64,000 bases of DNA, from assembly GCA_027578915.1 (NCBI GenBank), contig JANBTT010000073.1:17873-81872 (forward strand). The letters are read 5' to 3'. Of the stretch, positions 1 through 8,106 are shown one piece after another. The position numbers and the translations under genes are program-made. This DNA comes from Coemansia sp. RSA 1200 (Eukaryota; Kickxellomycota; Kickxellomycetes; Kickxellales; Kickxellaceae). Within the stretch, counting starts at the first letter, position 1, and every line of letters starts with the position of its first letter. The notes under the pieces were generated by a model that was not told the origin of the DNA, ran no database searches, and saw only the letters and a program-made list of their open reading frames with translations.

Positions 1-89
1 TTGTTGCTGTTCATCCTTGAGCTGCGTAAGCAGCATCAATTCATATTATTTATTTTTAATTCCCTTGGGTTTTAAAAAAACTGTGGTTC

Positions 90-347
90 TCATGAGCCTT
101 TGGATTTATCTCTTTTCATATCTACTGCCACTTTATCCATGGTTAACATCGTGATTACAATATTGGTATTATTCAAATCTTTATTCTCATTTCCCTTCTT
201 TTCCTTTTCCTTCTTTATTGCTGCTGCAATAGCCTCTTCAGTGGTTTTTATTGGTTTCACAAACGAGATAACAGTTAGGGTGTTTGTTTTCTTTGTGATG
301 GTGTTGACATATTGAATATAAGAATTATATTGCGTAGAAGCAGCCAT
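90..347 (-). CDS. short Ala/Lys-rich hypothetical protein (family member A)
   Basis: An 85-residue frame from a clear ATG at 347 to TGA at 90. It begins MAAS, has an Ala-rich charged helix around residues 36-55 (TEEAIAAAIKKEKEKK), then a hydrophobic strand-like stretch (NIVITML) and a basic end. No signal peptide or membrane segment is seen. I do not recognise the family. The order of parts, Ala-rich helix, Lys/Glu stretch, then a short I/V strand, resembles the short genes at 3079-3330 and 25298-25624, which supports it being real. An overlapping plus-strand frame (100-315) is Phe/Ser/Val-rich and looks like a shadow. Function unknown. Confidence 0.45.
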   Translation of the reverse strand: MAASTQYNSYIQYVNTITKKTNTLTVISFVKPIKTTEEAIAAAIKKEKEKKGNENKDLNNTNIVITMLTMDKVAVDMKRDKSKGS

Positions 348-1021
348 AGTTGAAGAGAGTTTTATGGAATAGTAAATGACGGTGATAAAATGAATTACTA
401 AATAACGGAAGATAGACCGCTTTATATATTCCTTATCACTGCTGTGTCGCTTTATAACAATTATTTATTAAATCATATATTAAATTTCTTACTATAACCT
501 TATATAGAAACAGCCAGTAGATATATACAATCATGTGTCTTGAATCTAATAATATCAATTTAATTCATGACGTACATTGTAAGAAAAATAGAATAATAAG
601 TTTAATTAAATTTCTATTTGTGTCCAAATTAAACTATGAAATTAGAATAGTCATAAGGTGTTCATAAATTTTTTTACATTACAGACAGATTAGATCACAA
701 TTATTGGTTGGTCTTCAAGCTGATTGCTCAACTATTGAAACATTATTGTTTCTTGTATATTTTACAACACTACTTATTGTATTTATAGAAATAATGTAAG
801 AAAGCATGAGCAGATTTGACCTGGCTTGGATTTACTGTTGCCAATGTGCCTCCTTATCATTTAAATTGGATTGTTGATAGTTCATGAGAATAAGAACAAA
901 ATTATTTTATATTCTCTTGTTCAACCACATTCATATCCGTAAAGAAAGTAGCCACATCTCTGTATATTATTGTCTATGGATATACTGTCTGCGCCAAATA
1001 AACAAATGAAAAAAGAGGATT
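348..1021. other. AT-rich intergenic region
   Basis: 674 bases, strongly AT-rich, without a convincing reading frame. It should hold the upstream region of the short gene ending at 347 and the 3' region of the DUF202 gene. Nothing else is recognised. Confidence 0.6.
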
Positions 1022-1495
1022 TCAGCCAAGCGCTTGCCGGCGGTATGCAAGTGCTACGACAAATATCAAGGACACTGCCCCGACGCATCCAGCGACCTGA
1101 AGAAACAATGGCTGGAAAAGCCTGAGTGGCCGGTTCTCTCTGGTCAGCGCTGTCTTTGTTGCAAAAAAGTACACCGTAGACAGTATAAGAAGAACAATTG
1201 CTAGTACAAGGAAATATGCACTTGATATCCACGCTAATCGCGAGTACGCGCCAATGGTATCGCTAAAGTCGCTATAGATTATCGTTCCCGAAGCTACTAT
1301 GGTCATTACAAGCTTGAACCACGAGAGAAAGTTGCGTTCGGCAGCAAACTGATCGCGAGCCATGCTGTTATCGTTCTCCACGACAAAATACTTCCAGCCT
1401 AGCTTATCTTTGCTGCTATCGACGACTGCTGGTGCCTCTGTGGAGCCATTATCTGGGGTTGAGTGCTGTGTGGACGGATCGTTGTTTTCTACCAT
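1022..1495 (-). CDS. DUF202 (YidH/VTC1-like) membrane protein
   Basis: A 157-residue protein starting at the ATG at 1495. The N-terminal ~45 residues are polar. The family signature ARDQFAAERNFLSWFKLVM follows, the conserved (A/L)xERTxLxWxR-type block of DUF202, and then three hydrophobic segments at roughly 60-75, 88-110 and 132-150. DUF202 occurs alone in small membrane proteins and at the C-terminus of the vacuolar polyphosphate polymerase complex (Vtc1-Vtc4). This stand-alone form is similar in size to Vtc1 but has a longer N-terminus and no SPX domain. A vacuolar or other endomembrane location is inferred from the family. It is single-exon as seen. Confidence 0.8.
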   Translation of the reverse strand: MVENNDPSTQHSTPDNGSTEAPAVVDSSKDKLGWKYFVVENDNSMARDQFAAERNFLSWFKLVMTIVASGTIIYSDFSDTIGAYSRLAWISSAYFLVLAIVLLILSTVYFFATKTALTRENRPLRLFQPLFLQVAGCVGAVSLIFVVALAYRRQALG

Positions 1496-2135
1496 GGTAT
1501 TGACAATAGCAGGTGTAATATTAAATAGCTCTAAAATTTGTTAATTATAAAGAAAAAAGAGTAGTAGAGACATTCGAAGAACAAGAGATGGATGAATGGA
1601 TGGATGGAGGTTAGCTAATCTGCGGAGGTTCTCCACTGACTTTCCAACCCCCTGAAAATGAATGACATAGGTAAAATGTTTTTCCCTGAGCCGATTTTCT
1701 AAACACTTCTTTCCCTTCCTTCCCCCCTTTCCCCCCTTTGTCGATCTTGTTCGCTGAACCTTTTCTGCCATCACATTATCAGTCTTGCCGGGTCTTTCCG
1801 AATGGGTAAGAAGAGTAGTGGGGGAAAGAGCAGTTTGATTGATCGGCAGACGATTAGATCATCATGGCTGGATGAGGTGAGGCAAAATAAAACAATGCGT
1901 CCGATTTGTCCGTCTGTGCGCCAGCAAGTGAAAAATATAGAAAGAGCGCACGAGACTCTGAATGTTTTTTCCCACGGCTTGCCGGACCTTGGATGGCTAG
2001 AAAGCACACGACAATAAAAGAATTATTATGATCCTCTTTCGTCCTTCTCATTCTTTTTTCCACTTTTACTCTAGTTAAACGCAACACTAGCTATCGGAAC
2101 TACAACTTTTTGTTCATTTCTTGTATAACAGCAAC
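1496..2135. other. intergenic region between divergent genes
   Basis: 640 bases between the start codons of the DUF202 gene (minus) and TTC36 (plus), so it must carry both promoters. C/T-rich tracts lie near 1706-1740. A 71-codon frame at 1802-2017 has no recognisable content and I do not call it. Confidence 0.6.
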
Positions 2136-2741
2136 ATGTCCAAGCACGACACAAATCTCGTTGACATACTAATGTCCAGCGCTGTTGATGGCGAGTATAT
2201 CCGCGATCAAATTTCGGGCACCTACTGCTCTTACACCGATGCCAACCAGCCAAGGTCTCTTGAAGAAGCCACAGACAGCCAGAGCAAGTACAAAGAGCTG
2301 GAGAATGGCCTGTTAGAGTTGCTCAAAGCTAGAGAGCGTCAGGCAGTCAAGCTTGCAGAAACAGGCAGTGTCAGCGAGGCGGTGGATCAACTGAGCACCA
2401 TTATAGCCGACTGCCCTTTCTACGCGTCTGCATACAACAACCGTGCGCAGGCCAACCGACTTCTTGAATGTAGCGCCGACGCTATTCTAGCAGACTTGGA
2501 ATTGGCAATAAGGTTTGCCAACCCAGATAACAGCGACGGCGTTCTTGGCCAAGCGTACACGCAGAAGGGGATTGTTTACCGTGCGCTTGGTAACCAGGAT
2601 GAAGCATTCAACAGCTTTTCAATGGGCGCAAAGTACGGTAATGAGGTCTCAAAGATGGCGGCACCAAAGGAAAACCCATACGCAAAGCTTTGTGGGAAGA
2701 TGGTATCGCAAGCAATGAGACAGCTTCGCAATCCCATATAG
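2136..2741 (+). CDS. TTC36: tetratricopeptide repeat protein 36 (TTC36) homologue
   Basis: 201 residues from the first ATG at 2136; the in-frame TTG at 2121 is not a likely start. TPRs cover about residues 65-170 (ERQAVKLAETGSVSEAVDQL, then ASAYNNRAQANRLL, then GQAYTQKGIVYRALGNQDEA). The C-terminal block NPYAKLCGKMVSQAMRQL is the TTC36 family signature (NPYAxLCNxML...). TTC36/HBP21 in animals is a small TPR adaptor reported to bind Hsp70 and, in liver, to affect tyrosine catabolism. Its role in fungi is unknown to me. No intron is seen and the length fits the family (about 190 residues). Confidence 0.88.
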   Translation: MSKHDTNLVDILMSSAVDGEYIRDQISGTYCSYTDANQPRSLEEATDSQSKYKELENGLLELLKARERQAVKLAETGSVSEAVDQLSTIIADCPFYASAYNNRAQANRLLECSADAILADLELAIRFANPDNSDGVLGQAYTQKGIVYRALGNQDEAFNSFSMGAKYGNEVSKMAAPKENPYAKLCGKMVSQAMRQLRNPI

Positions 2742-3078
2742 CCCGTCTCCATTATTGGGTTATTATATGTATTTTATTGCACGTTATTCAAACGCCATAC
2801 ACACGCATATAGTTAAGGAGTGCTCTGTTTTTATTGAATTCCGCCGATTTTTGAGTGGGTAAGAGCTTTAAGAGACATATTCCTTCCTGTTTGCTTGTTC
2901 GAGGCTACCAGGATGTGGCGATTGAGCTTTTATTATCTTTTTAGCTGTGGCCGTACCAATACATACCAACCATTTCAAGTAATTTTTTGTTTTAGTTGAT
3001 TTCACATTTATTTGAACATCATTATCTTTATTCATAAATTGATTTAAAAAAACCATAGCACTAGCACTTTTAAATATA
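2742..3078. other. 3' intergenic region between convergent genes
   Basis: 337 bases between the stops of TTC36 (plus) and the short gene at 3079-3330 (minus). A 62-codon minus frame with an ATG at 3056 (to 2868) is present, but it has no domain or family support, so I leave it uncalled. Confidence 0.5.
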
Positions 3079-3330
3079 CTAAATTAGATCTATATCTAAA
3101 CTCTCAACGTCGATATCGCTTGCTTCCAACTCCTTCATCTTATGAAGTTTTCTCTCGTTTTTTAAAGCAAGAGCAATTGCCGCCCCTTCTGCATCTTCAA
3201 GAGCGCAGTTCACAGTATCATTGACAAAGCCTTTACTTCCTGTTTTAGTGTTTTTAAAAAACAATAAAGCATGGTGTCTTGATTTCTTTGGCGTTTTTTT
3301 TACCGGCGTCGTTGTGGTTTTGTGTGGCAT
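3079..3330 (-). CDS. short Ala/Lys-rich hypothetical protein (family member C)
   Basis: 83 residues from the ATG at 3330. The N-terminal ~25 residues are very basic (Lys/Thr/Pro). A helical part follows with NCALEDAEGAAIALALK, then an acidic Ile/Val/Asp end (SDIDVESLDIDLI). The spacing N-x-A-L-x-x-A-x(3)-A-I also occurs in the short gene at 25298-25624 (NAALKHANRKAI), again followed by an Asp-Ile-x-Ile/Val element (DIEI versus DIDV). I infer a small gene family. The basic N-terminus could bind nucleic acid or be a nuclear signal, but nothing proves a function. Confidence 0.5.
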   Translation of the reverse strand: MPHKTTTTPVKKTPKKSRHHALLFFKNTKTGSKGFVNDTVNCALEDAEGAAIALALKNERKLHKMKELEASDIDVESLDIDLI

Positions 3331-3860
3331 TTTGATAGGTAAAATTTACTAATGCGATGAGATGATGGAAATAAAACAACAAAAAGAAAAAAGGCAGGGA
3401 ATGTTTTATGCAAGGGGTGGTTGCACGTTGCAATTTTTATACATACTTTTCGTGTGTAATTTAGGAATAGGCACGTTAATATCTTGTATTTGTGAGTATC
3501 ATCTACTATTCACGAGATGGATTATATAAAAAATTTTACAAGCAAGTGACTGATCAGTTCTAGAAATAAAATGTATCTTGAGATGAGCGGGTGGGGAGGA
3601 GGTGCGTGGACCTGTTTCCGTTTCCATTTCTATCTTTTTTTTGCTAATCCGAATACGAGACTGGAATATATATGAAGCATATATGGACACATGAATATAT
3701 CCGCAGCCAGGAATAAAAAATAAATCCACGTTGGCCATCGTTTCAAATTATATGCGCAGCTTTGATCAGCACGGAAAACATGTGGAGCTCCTCCCTTCCC
3801 CTCTGGCCAAAATAAAATTTTATAATTTAGGTTGTAAATTCAATTGGAAAGGGGGGCTAG
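3331..3860. other. intergenic region
   Basis: 530 AT-rich bases between the start of the short gene at 3330 and the stop of the PC-esterase-like gene at 3861. A 79-codon minus frame (3499-3738) is low-complexity and unsupported. Nothing else is recognised. Confidence 0.55.
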
Positions 3861-5525
3861 TTAATAATTACACAGGTGGTTGAATAGAACTTGGTTTTCA
3901 ATATCGACAAGTTCGGAACGAACATGATTGGAGGGGCAGGCGGCAGGGTCGGCCTTTCTTGCCTCGATAGGACGATGCTCATCGAGCGAAGCAACGTCCC
4001 AGATTGACAGTCTGCGGGTGGCGCTGAAGCGGGCTTTGAATTGGTCAACAATGTACTTGTCAAACATCTTGTTGCGCATGCGCGAGTACTGCCGAGCAGA
4101 GGGCGACAAGTCAACCCTGCAGCAAAAGTACTGGCCGGTGCGCAGGATGATCTCGGTCTCAGGCCCGTAGTTCGAGTCAATCAGATCAAGAAGCAGCTGG
4201 ATTTGCAGCGCAAAGTATGCGCGCGTGGTGAAGGCGGCGTCCCAGTTTGTTAGTGAGAACACAGCAACCTGGGCATGGCCGTATGTTTTGGCCACACCGC
4301 CTGGCCCAGCAAGCGGTTGCCACCACGGCGTGTCGTGGTTGTTGTGGTGAGTAAGGCCGTCCCATCTGCGCAGGTAGATGCGCGACTTGTTGGGCGGAGC
4401 TGCGGTTGTGTTGTGGTTGTTTCCAACGGGAGAGTGGCCTCCGCTGACCGGATCCATGTCTATTATGACGTTGCGGTCATCCACTCTGAAGCGCGTAAAC
4501 TGGCGCTCACCGTGGTCCTCGCACAGGCACTGGCTGAGGTTGCGGTACTGCGGGTGGCTGCACCACTGGCCCAGCGTGGTTATCATCTTCAAGTACCGTC
4601 GCGTGTTGGAGTCTCCGTACACATGCATCACCGGGTATCTGTCAACCAGACACTGCGCAAAGCGGCGGTAGTCGTAGCGCTGCATGCGGCAGGTGTAGGG
4701 AAGCCAGATCCGATTGTGGTTGTCGGGAGGCAGGAGATTCGTGGTGTTAAACGGAATGCCATTGGCGGCAACCCACCTGCCCTCCGGGTTGCTTTCCTTG
4801 CACAATGGCAGGTCCTCATGCCTCGATATGCTGTAGATGCTCGATCCGTCGGTATCAACTACACTAACGGGAATGCACCCGGAGATCTGAAGCGGCTCGG
4901 GCTCGTATTTGACTATTGGCAACCCGCCCTCAAAGTTCCACTGCGCATCGCGGTACTCTATGAAACCGGCGGGAGAATAAACATCCACGTCACGCAGCCA
5001 CACATCGGCCTCGTATATGTGCGCACCGTTCCTGGCACTGCCTTTGCTTCCTTGTAGCAGCGGCAACCCAAGAGTGTGAGGCGGCTGCTCTGCTGGCTGG
5101 AGATGCACCGGAACGCTTATTCCGGTCGAGTTGCCAACCAGATCAAGCAAAACGCTGTCCCACGGGGCATCTGGAAACGGTGTATGGATGATTGCCGAGG
5201 AAGCAAAGGGAGGAAAGAGTCTGGCGGGGACCACAACACGAACACATATGCTTTCGCCTACCTCGATTGGCTGTTCCCAGGGAATGCTGACAAAGGGCGT
5301 CATCTCGGTTTCTGTCAAGCGCCAGTAGTCGTCGGGGATCGGGATGCTTGCACACTTTGAGTTTTTATTTCCGCTCCTCTCCACACCCGCGACATGCTGG
5401 CTGGAATAATACCCAAGATATAAGCAGCATCCTCCTATAAAGAGCAGCACCAGGGCAATAGCGCTGCTCCGCCGCCCAAGCGCCTTGTTCATTGTAATGT
5501 CAGCGCTGTCCCGTGTACTGTACAT
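3861..5525 (-). CDS. PC-esterase/NXPE-like type II membrane protein
   Basis: 554 residues from the ATG at 5525; the frame extends 12 bases upstream only through a TTG. A short cytoplasmic N-terminus is followed by one membrane segment (~21-40) and a large lumenal domain with several N-glycosylation sequons. The C-terminal half has a GDS motif at about 304-306 (MHVYGDSNTRRYL). Near the end, a block at ~526-552 holds an Asp and a His eight residues apart (DPAACPSNH), then ENQVLFNHLC. That is the arrangement of GDSL-like PC-esterase domains found in NXPE and plant TBL proteins, several of which act as Golgi acyltransferases or esterases on glycans. A Golgi location and glycan O-acyl transfer or removal are inferred. 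The exact subfamily is uncertain. Confidence 0.68.
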   Translation of the reverse strand: MYSTRDSADITMNKALGRRSSAIALVLLFIGGCCLYLGYYSSQHVAGVERSGNKNSKCASIPIPDDYWRLTETEMTPFVSIPWEQPIEVGESICVRVVVPARLFPPFASSAIIHTPFPDAPWDSVLLDLVGNSTGISVPVHLQPAEQPPHTLGLPLLQGSKGSARNGAHIYEADVWLRDVDVYSPAGFIEYRDAQWNFEGGLPIVKYEPEPLQISGCIPVSVVDTDGSSIYSISRHEDLPLCKESNPEGRWVAANGIPFNTTNLLPPDNHNRIWLPYTCRMQRYDYRRFAQCLVDRYPVMHVYGDSNTRRYLKMITTLGQWCSHPQYRNLSQCLCEDHGERQFTRFRVDDRNVIIDMDPVSGGHSPVGNNHNTTAAPPNKSRIYLRRWDGLTHHNNHDTPWWQPLAGPGGVAKTYGHAQVAVFSLTNWDAAFTTRAYFALQIQLLLDLIDSNYGPETEIILRTGQYFCCRVDLSPSARQYSRMRNKMFDKYIVDQFKARFSATRRLSIWDVASLDEHRPIEARKADPAACPSNHVRSELVDIENQVLFNHLCNY

Positions 5526-6139
5526 GACGGCAAGCAAGCAGATATATGAACACTAATATATTAAGAATGAGCTATGTTGTTTTTATGCGAGTTGGAGGAG
5601 AGAAATGAGAAAAGACGCGGATTTAGCTCGTTTTCCATACATTTTCCAATTATCATGGAAATAAGAAATCCAATTTTTATCTTCCAGTTCTTGTGTGGAA
5701 ACATAAAGAGAAAACTACATGGCTAGAAAGAACGGCATCAATGCGTTTTTTGTTTGGGTTTCTCTATTTTAACAAACTAACCAGAAAATTGGGCAGAATA
5801 TCCTGATTTGTTTGTAAAAGAGTGTTTTTTCTTTGTTTACTCTTCTTTTCCACAAACATACACAAAGAAAAAAGGGAAAAGAAATCCAAGAATAGACAAT
5901 CCATTCTAAAAACGCCATTGCAACATGGCGCTTCCTCAAGCCAAAAACGAGGTGAGCACATGAGATGAAGCTGGAAAATGGAAGCAAGCGAACTCCATAT
6001 GCACACACTGCTCCCTCCTATTTCTTCTTTTTGCATGCAACGGCTCTTTCGAGCACTAAATAAAGGTAATTCAATCAAATCAAGGCTAATCAGAACCAAA
6101 GAATGTGAAAATAGCAGGAGTGGCGGGGGGACACCACTC
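5526..6139. other. intergenic region
   Basis: 614 bases upstream of the PC-esterase-like gene and downstream of the secreted protein gene. Minus-strand frames here (5764-6234) run into the next gene's 3' end in another frame and look like shadows. No RNA gene or repeat recognised. Confidence 0.55.
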
Positions 6140-7273
6140 TCACACAGCGTGGATGTCGGGCAGTTTGCTGGCATCGTGGTGCAGGCGACTCTGCTCGTCG
6201 CGCACATCGGGATCCTCGTCGGCTCTCCTGGCATCGAGCAGCTCGGTTCGCTCGCGCGCCTCGACGGGCGTCAGACCATCGATGGCAACGTAGAACTCGG
6301 GATTGTTCGGGTCGCGCTGGCAGGAGGCAACGTCGGTCTGGTCGCGGTTATGGCTGACACAGCGGGCCGCAGAGATCTCATACACGTTGGCCAGTCTGCT
6401 CTTCAGCGCCAGATCCTTGAATACGCCGGCGCGCTCGAGCTTTCTGTTGCCGTCGGCGGTGCGGCGGATGCCCGAGTACGGCGCTCCGAATGACGGCACC
6501 ATCGGGAGCTGCCGCACGAACTTGCACACCGGCTTGATTCGGCCAGACGACAGGTCGCGGTTGATGTCGCAGGTCGCCAGCGTCTCGGGCGGTCTGGCGC
6601 CGCCGAGCGGATCCCTGGCAGCTGAGCCAGGGCCAGAGCTAGAAGTCGAGTCCTTCTCGTCCTTGGCAGTCGGACTTCCGTCGCCCACCGCCGCCACGGC
6701 ACGTGCCTTGGTGTCGTGGCCATCGCCAGCCTGCGCGGCATCCTCGAGCGCACGGGCCACCTCCTCCTTGATGCTTGAGGTCTTCGGATGCTGCAGCACA
6801 AGCGACCCCATGTACGTCCACAGCTCGCCGTCGGACCACAGACCCTGGTAGATAGTGTTGTTGGCAACCATGTTGTAGTGCGCTATGACCTTCAGCGTAT
6901 ACGCCGCCGCTCTCGAGTCGTCCTGGTCGATCTTTGCTTGCAGATACATTCCCTTGTGCGAGCTGCTGTCGATGTAGTGCGCCGATGCGTACTCCGTCAC
7001 CCGCCCCGCCCGCACACTGCTGTCGTTGGCCGCCGCTCGCACTTGCATCAGAACAACCAGCTGGTCATTGCTTAGCTTCTGCAGCGATATCGCGCCAGAG
7101 TCCCACCCAACGCCGATCCACTCCGTTCCCGCTGGCGCTGTTGTCGTGTTGAGCTGCACCGATGCCGACGCCTGAGTGATGTCGTGCGCGTCGTCCGGAA
7201 CCTCCCACAGGAGACTGACATCCAATCCGCGCGCCAGGCCGGCGAGTACTAGAAATAGAAGGAACACAAGCAT
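6140..7273 (-). CDS. secreted protein of unknown function
   Basis: 377 residues from the ATG at 7273. A clean signal peptide (MLVFLLFLVLAGLARG) covers residues 1-16. Residues ~17-160 look like a beta-rich extracellular domain with segments such as WIGVGWDSG and GLWSDGELWTYMG, somewhat like DOMON or lectin folds, though I cannot assign it. A Ser/Ala/Gly/Asp-rich linker (~170-225) leads to a C-terminal part with four Cys and the segment VPSFGAPYSGIRRT. No membrane anchor is seen after the signal peptide. It is probably secreted or retained in the secretory pathway. Single-exon, GC-rich coding, with extensive shadow frames on the other strand. Confidence 0.8.
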   Translation of the reverse strand: MLVFLLFLVLAGLARGLDVSLLWEVPDDAHDITQASASVQLNTTTAPAGTEWIGVGWDSGAISLQKLSNDQLVVLMQVRAAANDSSVRAGRVTEYASAHYIDSSSHKGMYLQAKIDQDDSRAAAYTLKVIAHYNMVANNTIYQGLWSDGELWTYMGSLVLQHPKTSSIKEEVARALEDAAQAGDGHDTKARAVAAVGDGSPTAKDEKDSTSSSGPGSAARDPLGGARPPETLATCDINRDLSSGRIKPVCKFVRQLPMVPSFGAPYSGIRRTADGNRKLERAGVFKDLALKSRLANVYEISAARCVSHNRDQTDVASCQRDPNNPEFYVAIDGLTPVEARERTELLDARRADEDPDVRDEQSRLHHDASKLPDIHAV

Positions 7274-7363
7274 TGGTGAGTGAGAAATGTGATGATGATT
7301 ATGATGATGCTACCCCTTTGTTCTCAAGTAGTAGTTTCTTTTGTTTCGATCGGATGGTAGAAG

Positions 7364-7435
7364 TGAAAAATTATTAGAAAATGGCAGAGCATGGAAAGAA
7401 AAGAAAAATTATTAGATAATGGCAAAGCGCGGATG
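7364..7435. repeat. imperfect tandem duplication of ~36 bp
   Basis: Two adjacent copies share the core GAAAAATTATTAGA(A/T)AATGG followed by CA(G/A)AGC. The first lies at about 7364-7399 and the second at about 7400-7435. Seen directly; function unknown. Confidence 0.7.
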
Positions 7436-7549
7436 AAAGAGGAGGCAAGCAAGCAAGAAGCTAAAGATTATTATGATGCCAAAAATAGCCCCTTGCGTGA
7501 ATACTGCGGGGGAACCCTTTTTTAGCCTTACCAGTAATGAATGATGTTA

Positions 7550-7618
7550 TTAATAGGACATCCGAAGAGGTGGAAGAAGGAAAAGAAAAAAACAGTAACA
7601 AAGGCAAAAAGACGAAAA
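7550..7618. repeat. diverged direct repeat, copy 1 (~68 bp)
   Basis: Shares ATTAAT(A/C)GGACATCCGAA at its left end and AAAGGCAAAAAGACGAAA at its right end with the copy at 8029-8096, with a purine-rich stretch between. The two copies are about 480 bp apart. Confidence 0.7.
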
Positions 7619-8028
7619 CATTCTATTTTCATTCTTTTCCTTTTCCTTTTCCCTGCTATTAGTTTTTCCTTCTTCTCTCTTTTGGTTCTCTCATAGTTTT
7701 TTCTCCCCCTTTTCATTTGTTAGTAGCCATAGTTGCCCTACTAACGGCATAAATAAAGGACGACGTCTCAACACATATAACCATACTGATTCACAAGCGT
7801 AGATGGTCCAATACTCTGTTGCACTACACAGGTAAAAAAAACAAGAAGATGAGATGATGAAAAGATGAATATTAGTTGTGTATTTCAAAATAAACTTGGC
7901 TGGGTTTGCGTTATAAGAGCGGTACGTTTAATGTTGTGTATTAACATGTTGTTTGTTGCAAATGCAGTAAGCGTGTCCCATCTGCCAATCAGTGTATATA
8001 AAAGTAATAGAAATTTAGAAATATTTAG

Positions 8029-8096
8029 TATTAATCGGACATCCGAAAAATGGAGAAAAAAAGAAAAAGCAGCAATAAAGGCAAAAAGACGAAATA
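8029..8096. repeat. diverged direct repeat, copy 2 (~68 bp)
   Basis: Second copy of the segment at 7550-7618. It lies immediately downstream (transcript sense) of the myosin V stop codon, within the likely 3' untranslated region. Confidence 0.7.
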
Positions 8097-8106
8097 GCAA
8101 CGCCAT

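Larger units (their letters stand above)
7274..8106. other. intergenic region with direct repeats
   Basis: 833 bases between the start of the secreted protein gene and the stop of myosin V. It is purine/pyrimidine-skewed and contains a tandem ~36-bp repeat (7364-7435) and two diverged copies of a ~68-bp segment, described separately. No convincing gene. Confidence 0.6.

Noticed and set aside
1802..2017. 71-codon plus frame in the DUF202-TTC36 spacer
   Set aside because: Overlapped by two other minus frames, no features, and placed in a shared promoter region.
2868..3056. 62-codon minus frame with a good ATG downstream of a short gene
   Set aside because: No similarity to the short-gene family or to any domain. 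It could be a tiny gene but cannot be supported.
4275..5057. 260-codon plus-strand frame opposite the PC-esterase-like gene
   Set aside because: Shadow of the minus-strand gene; composition is Val/Arg/Ala-rich with no domain.
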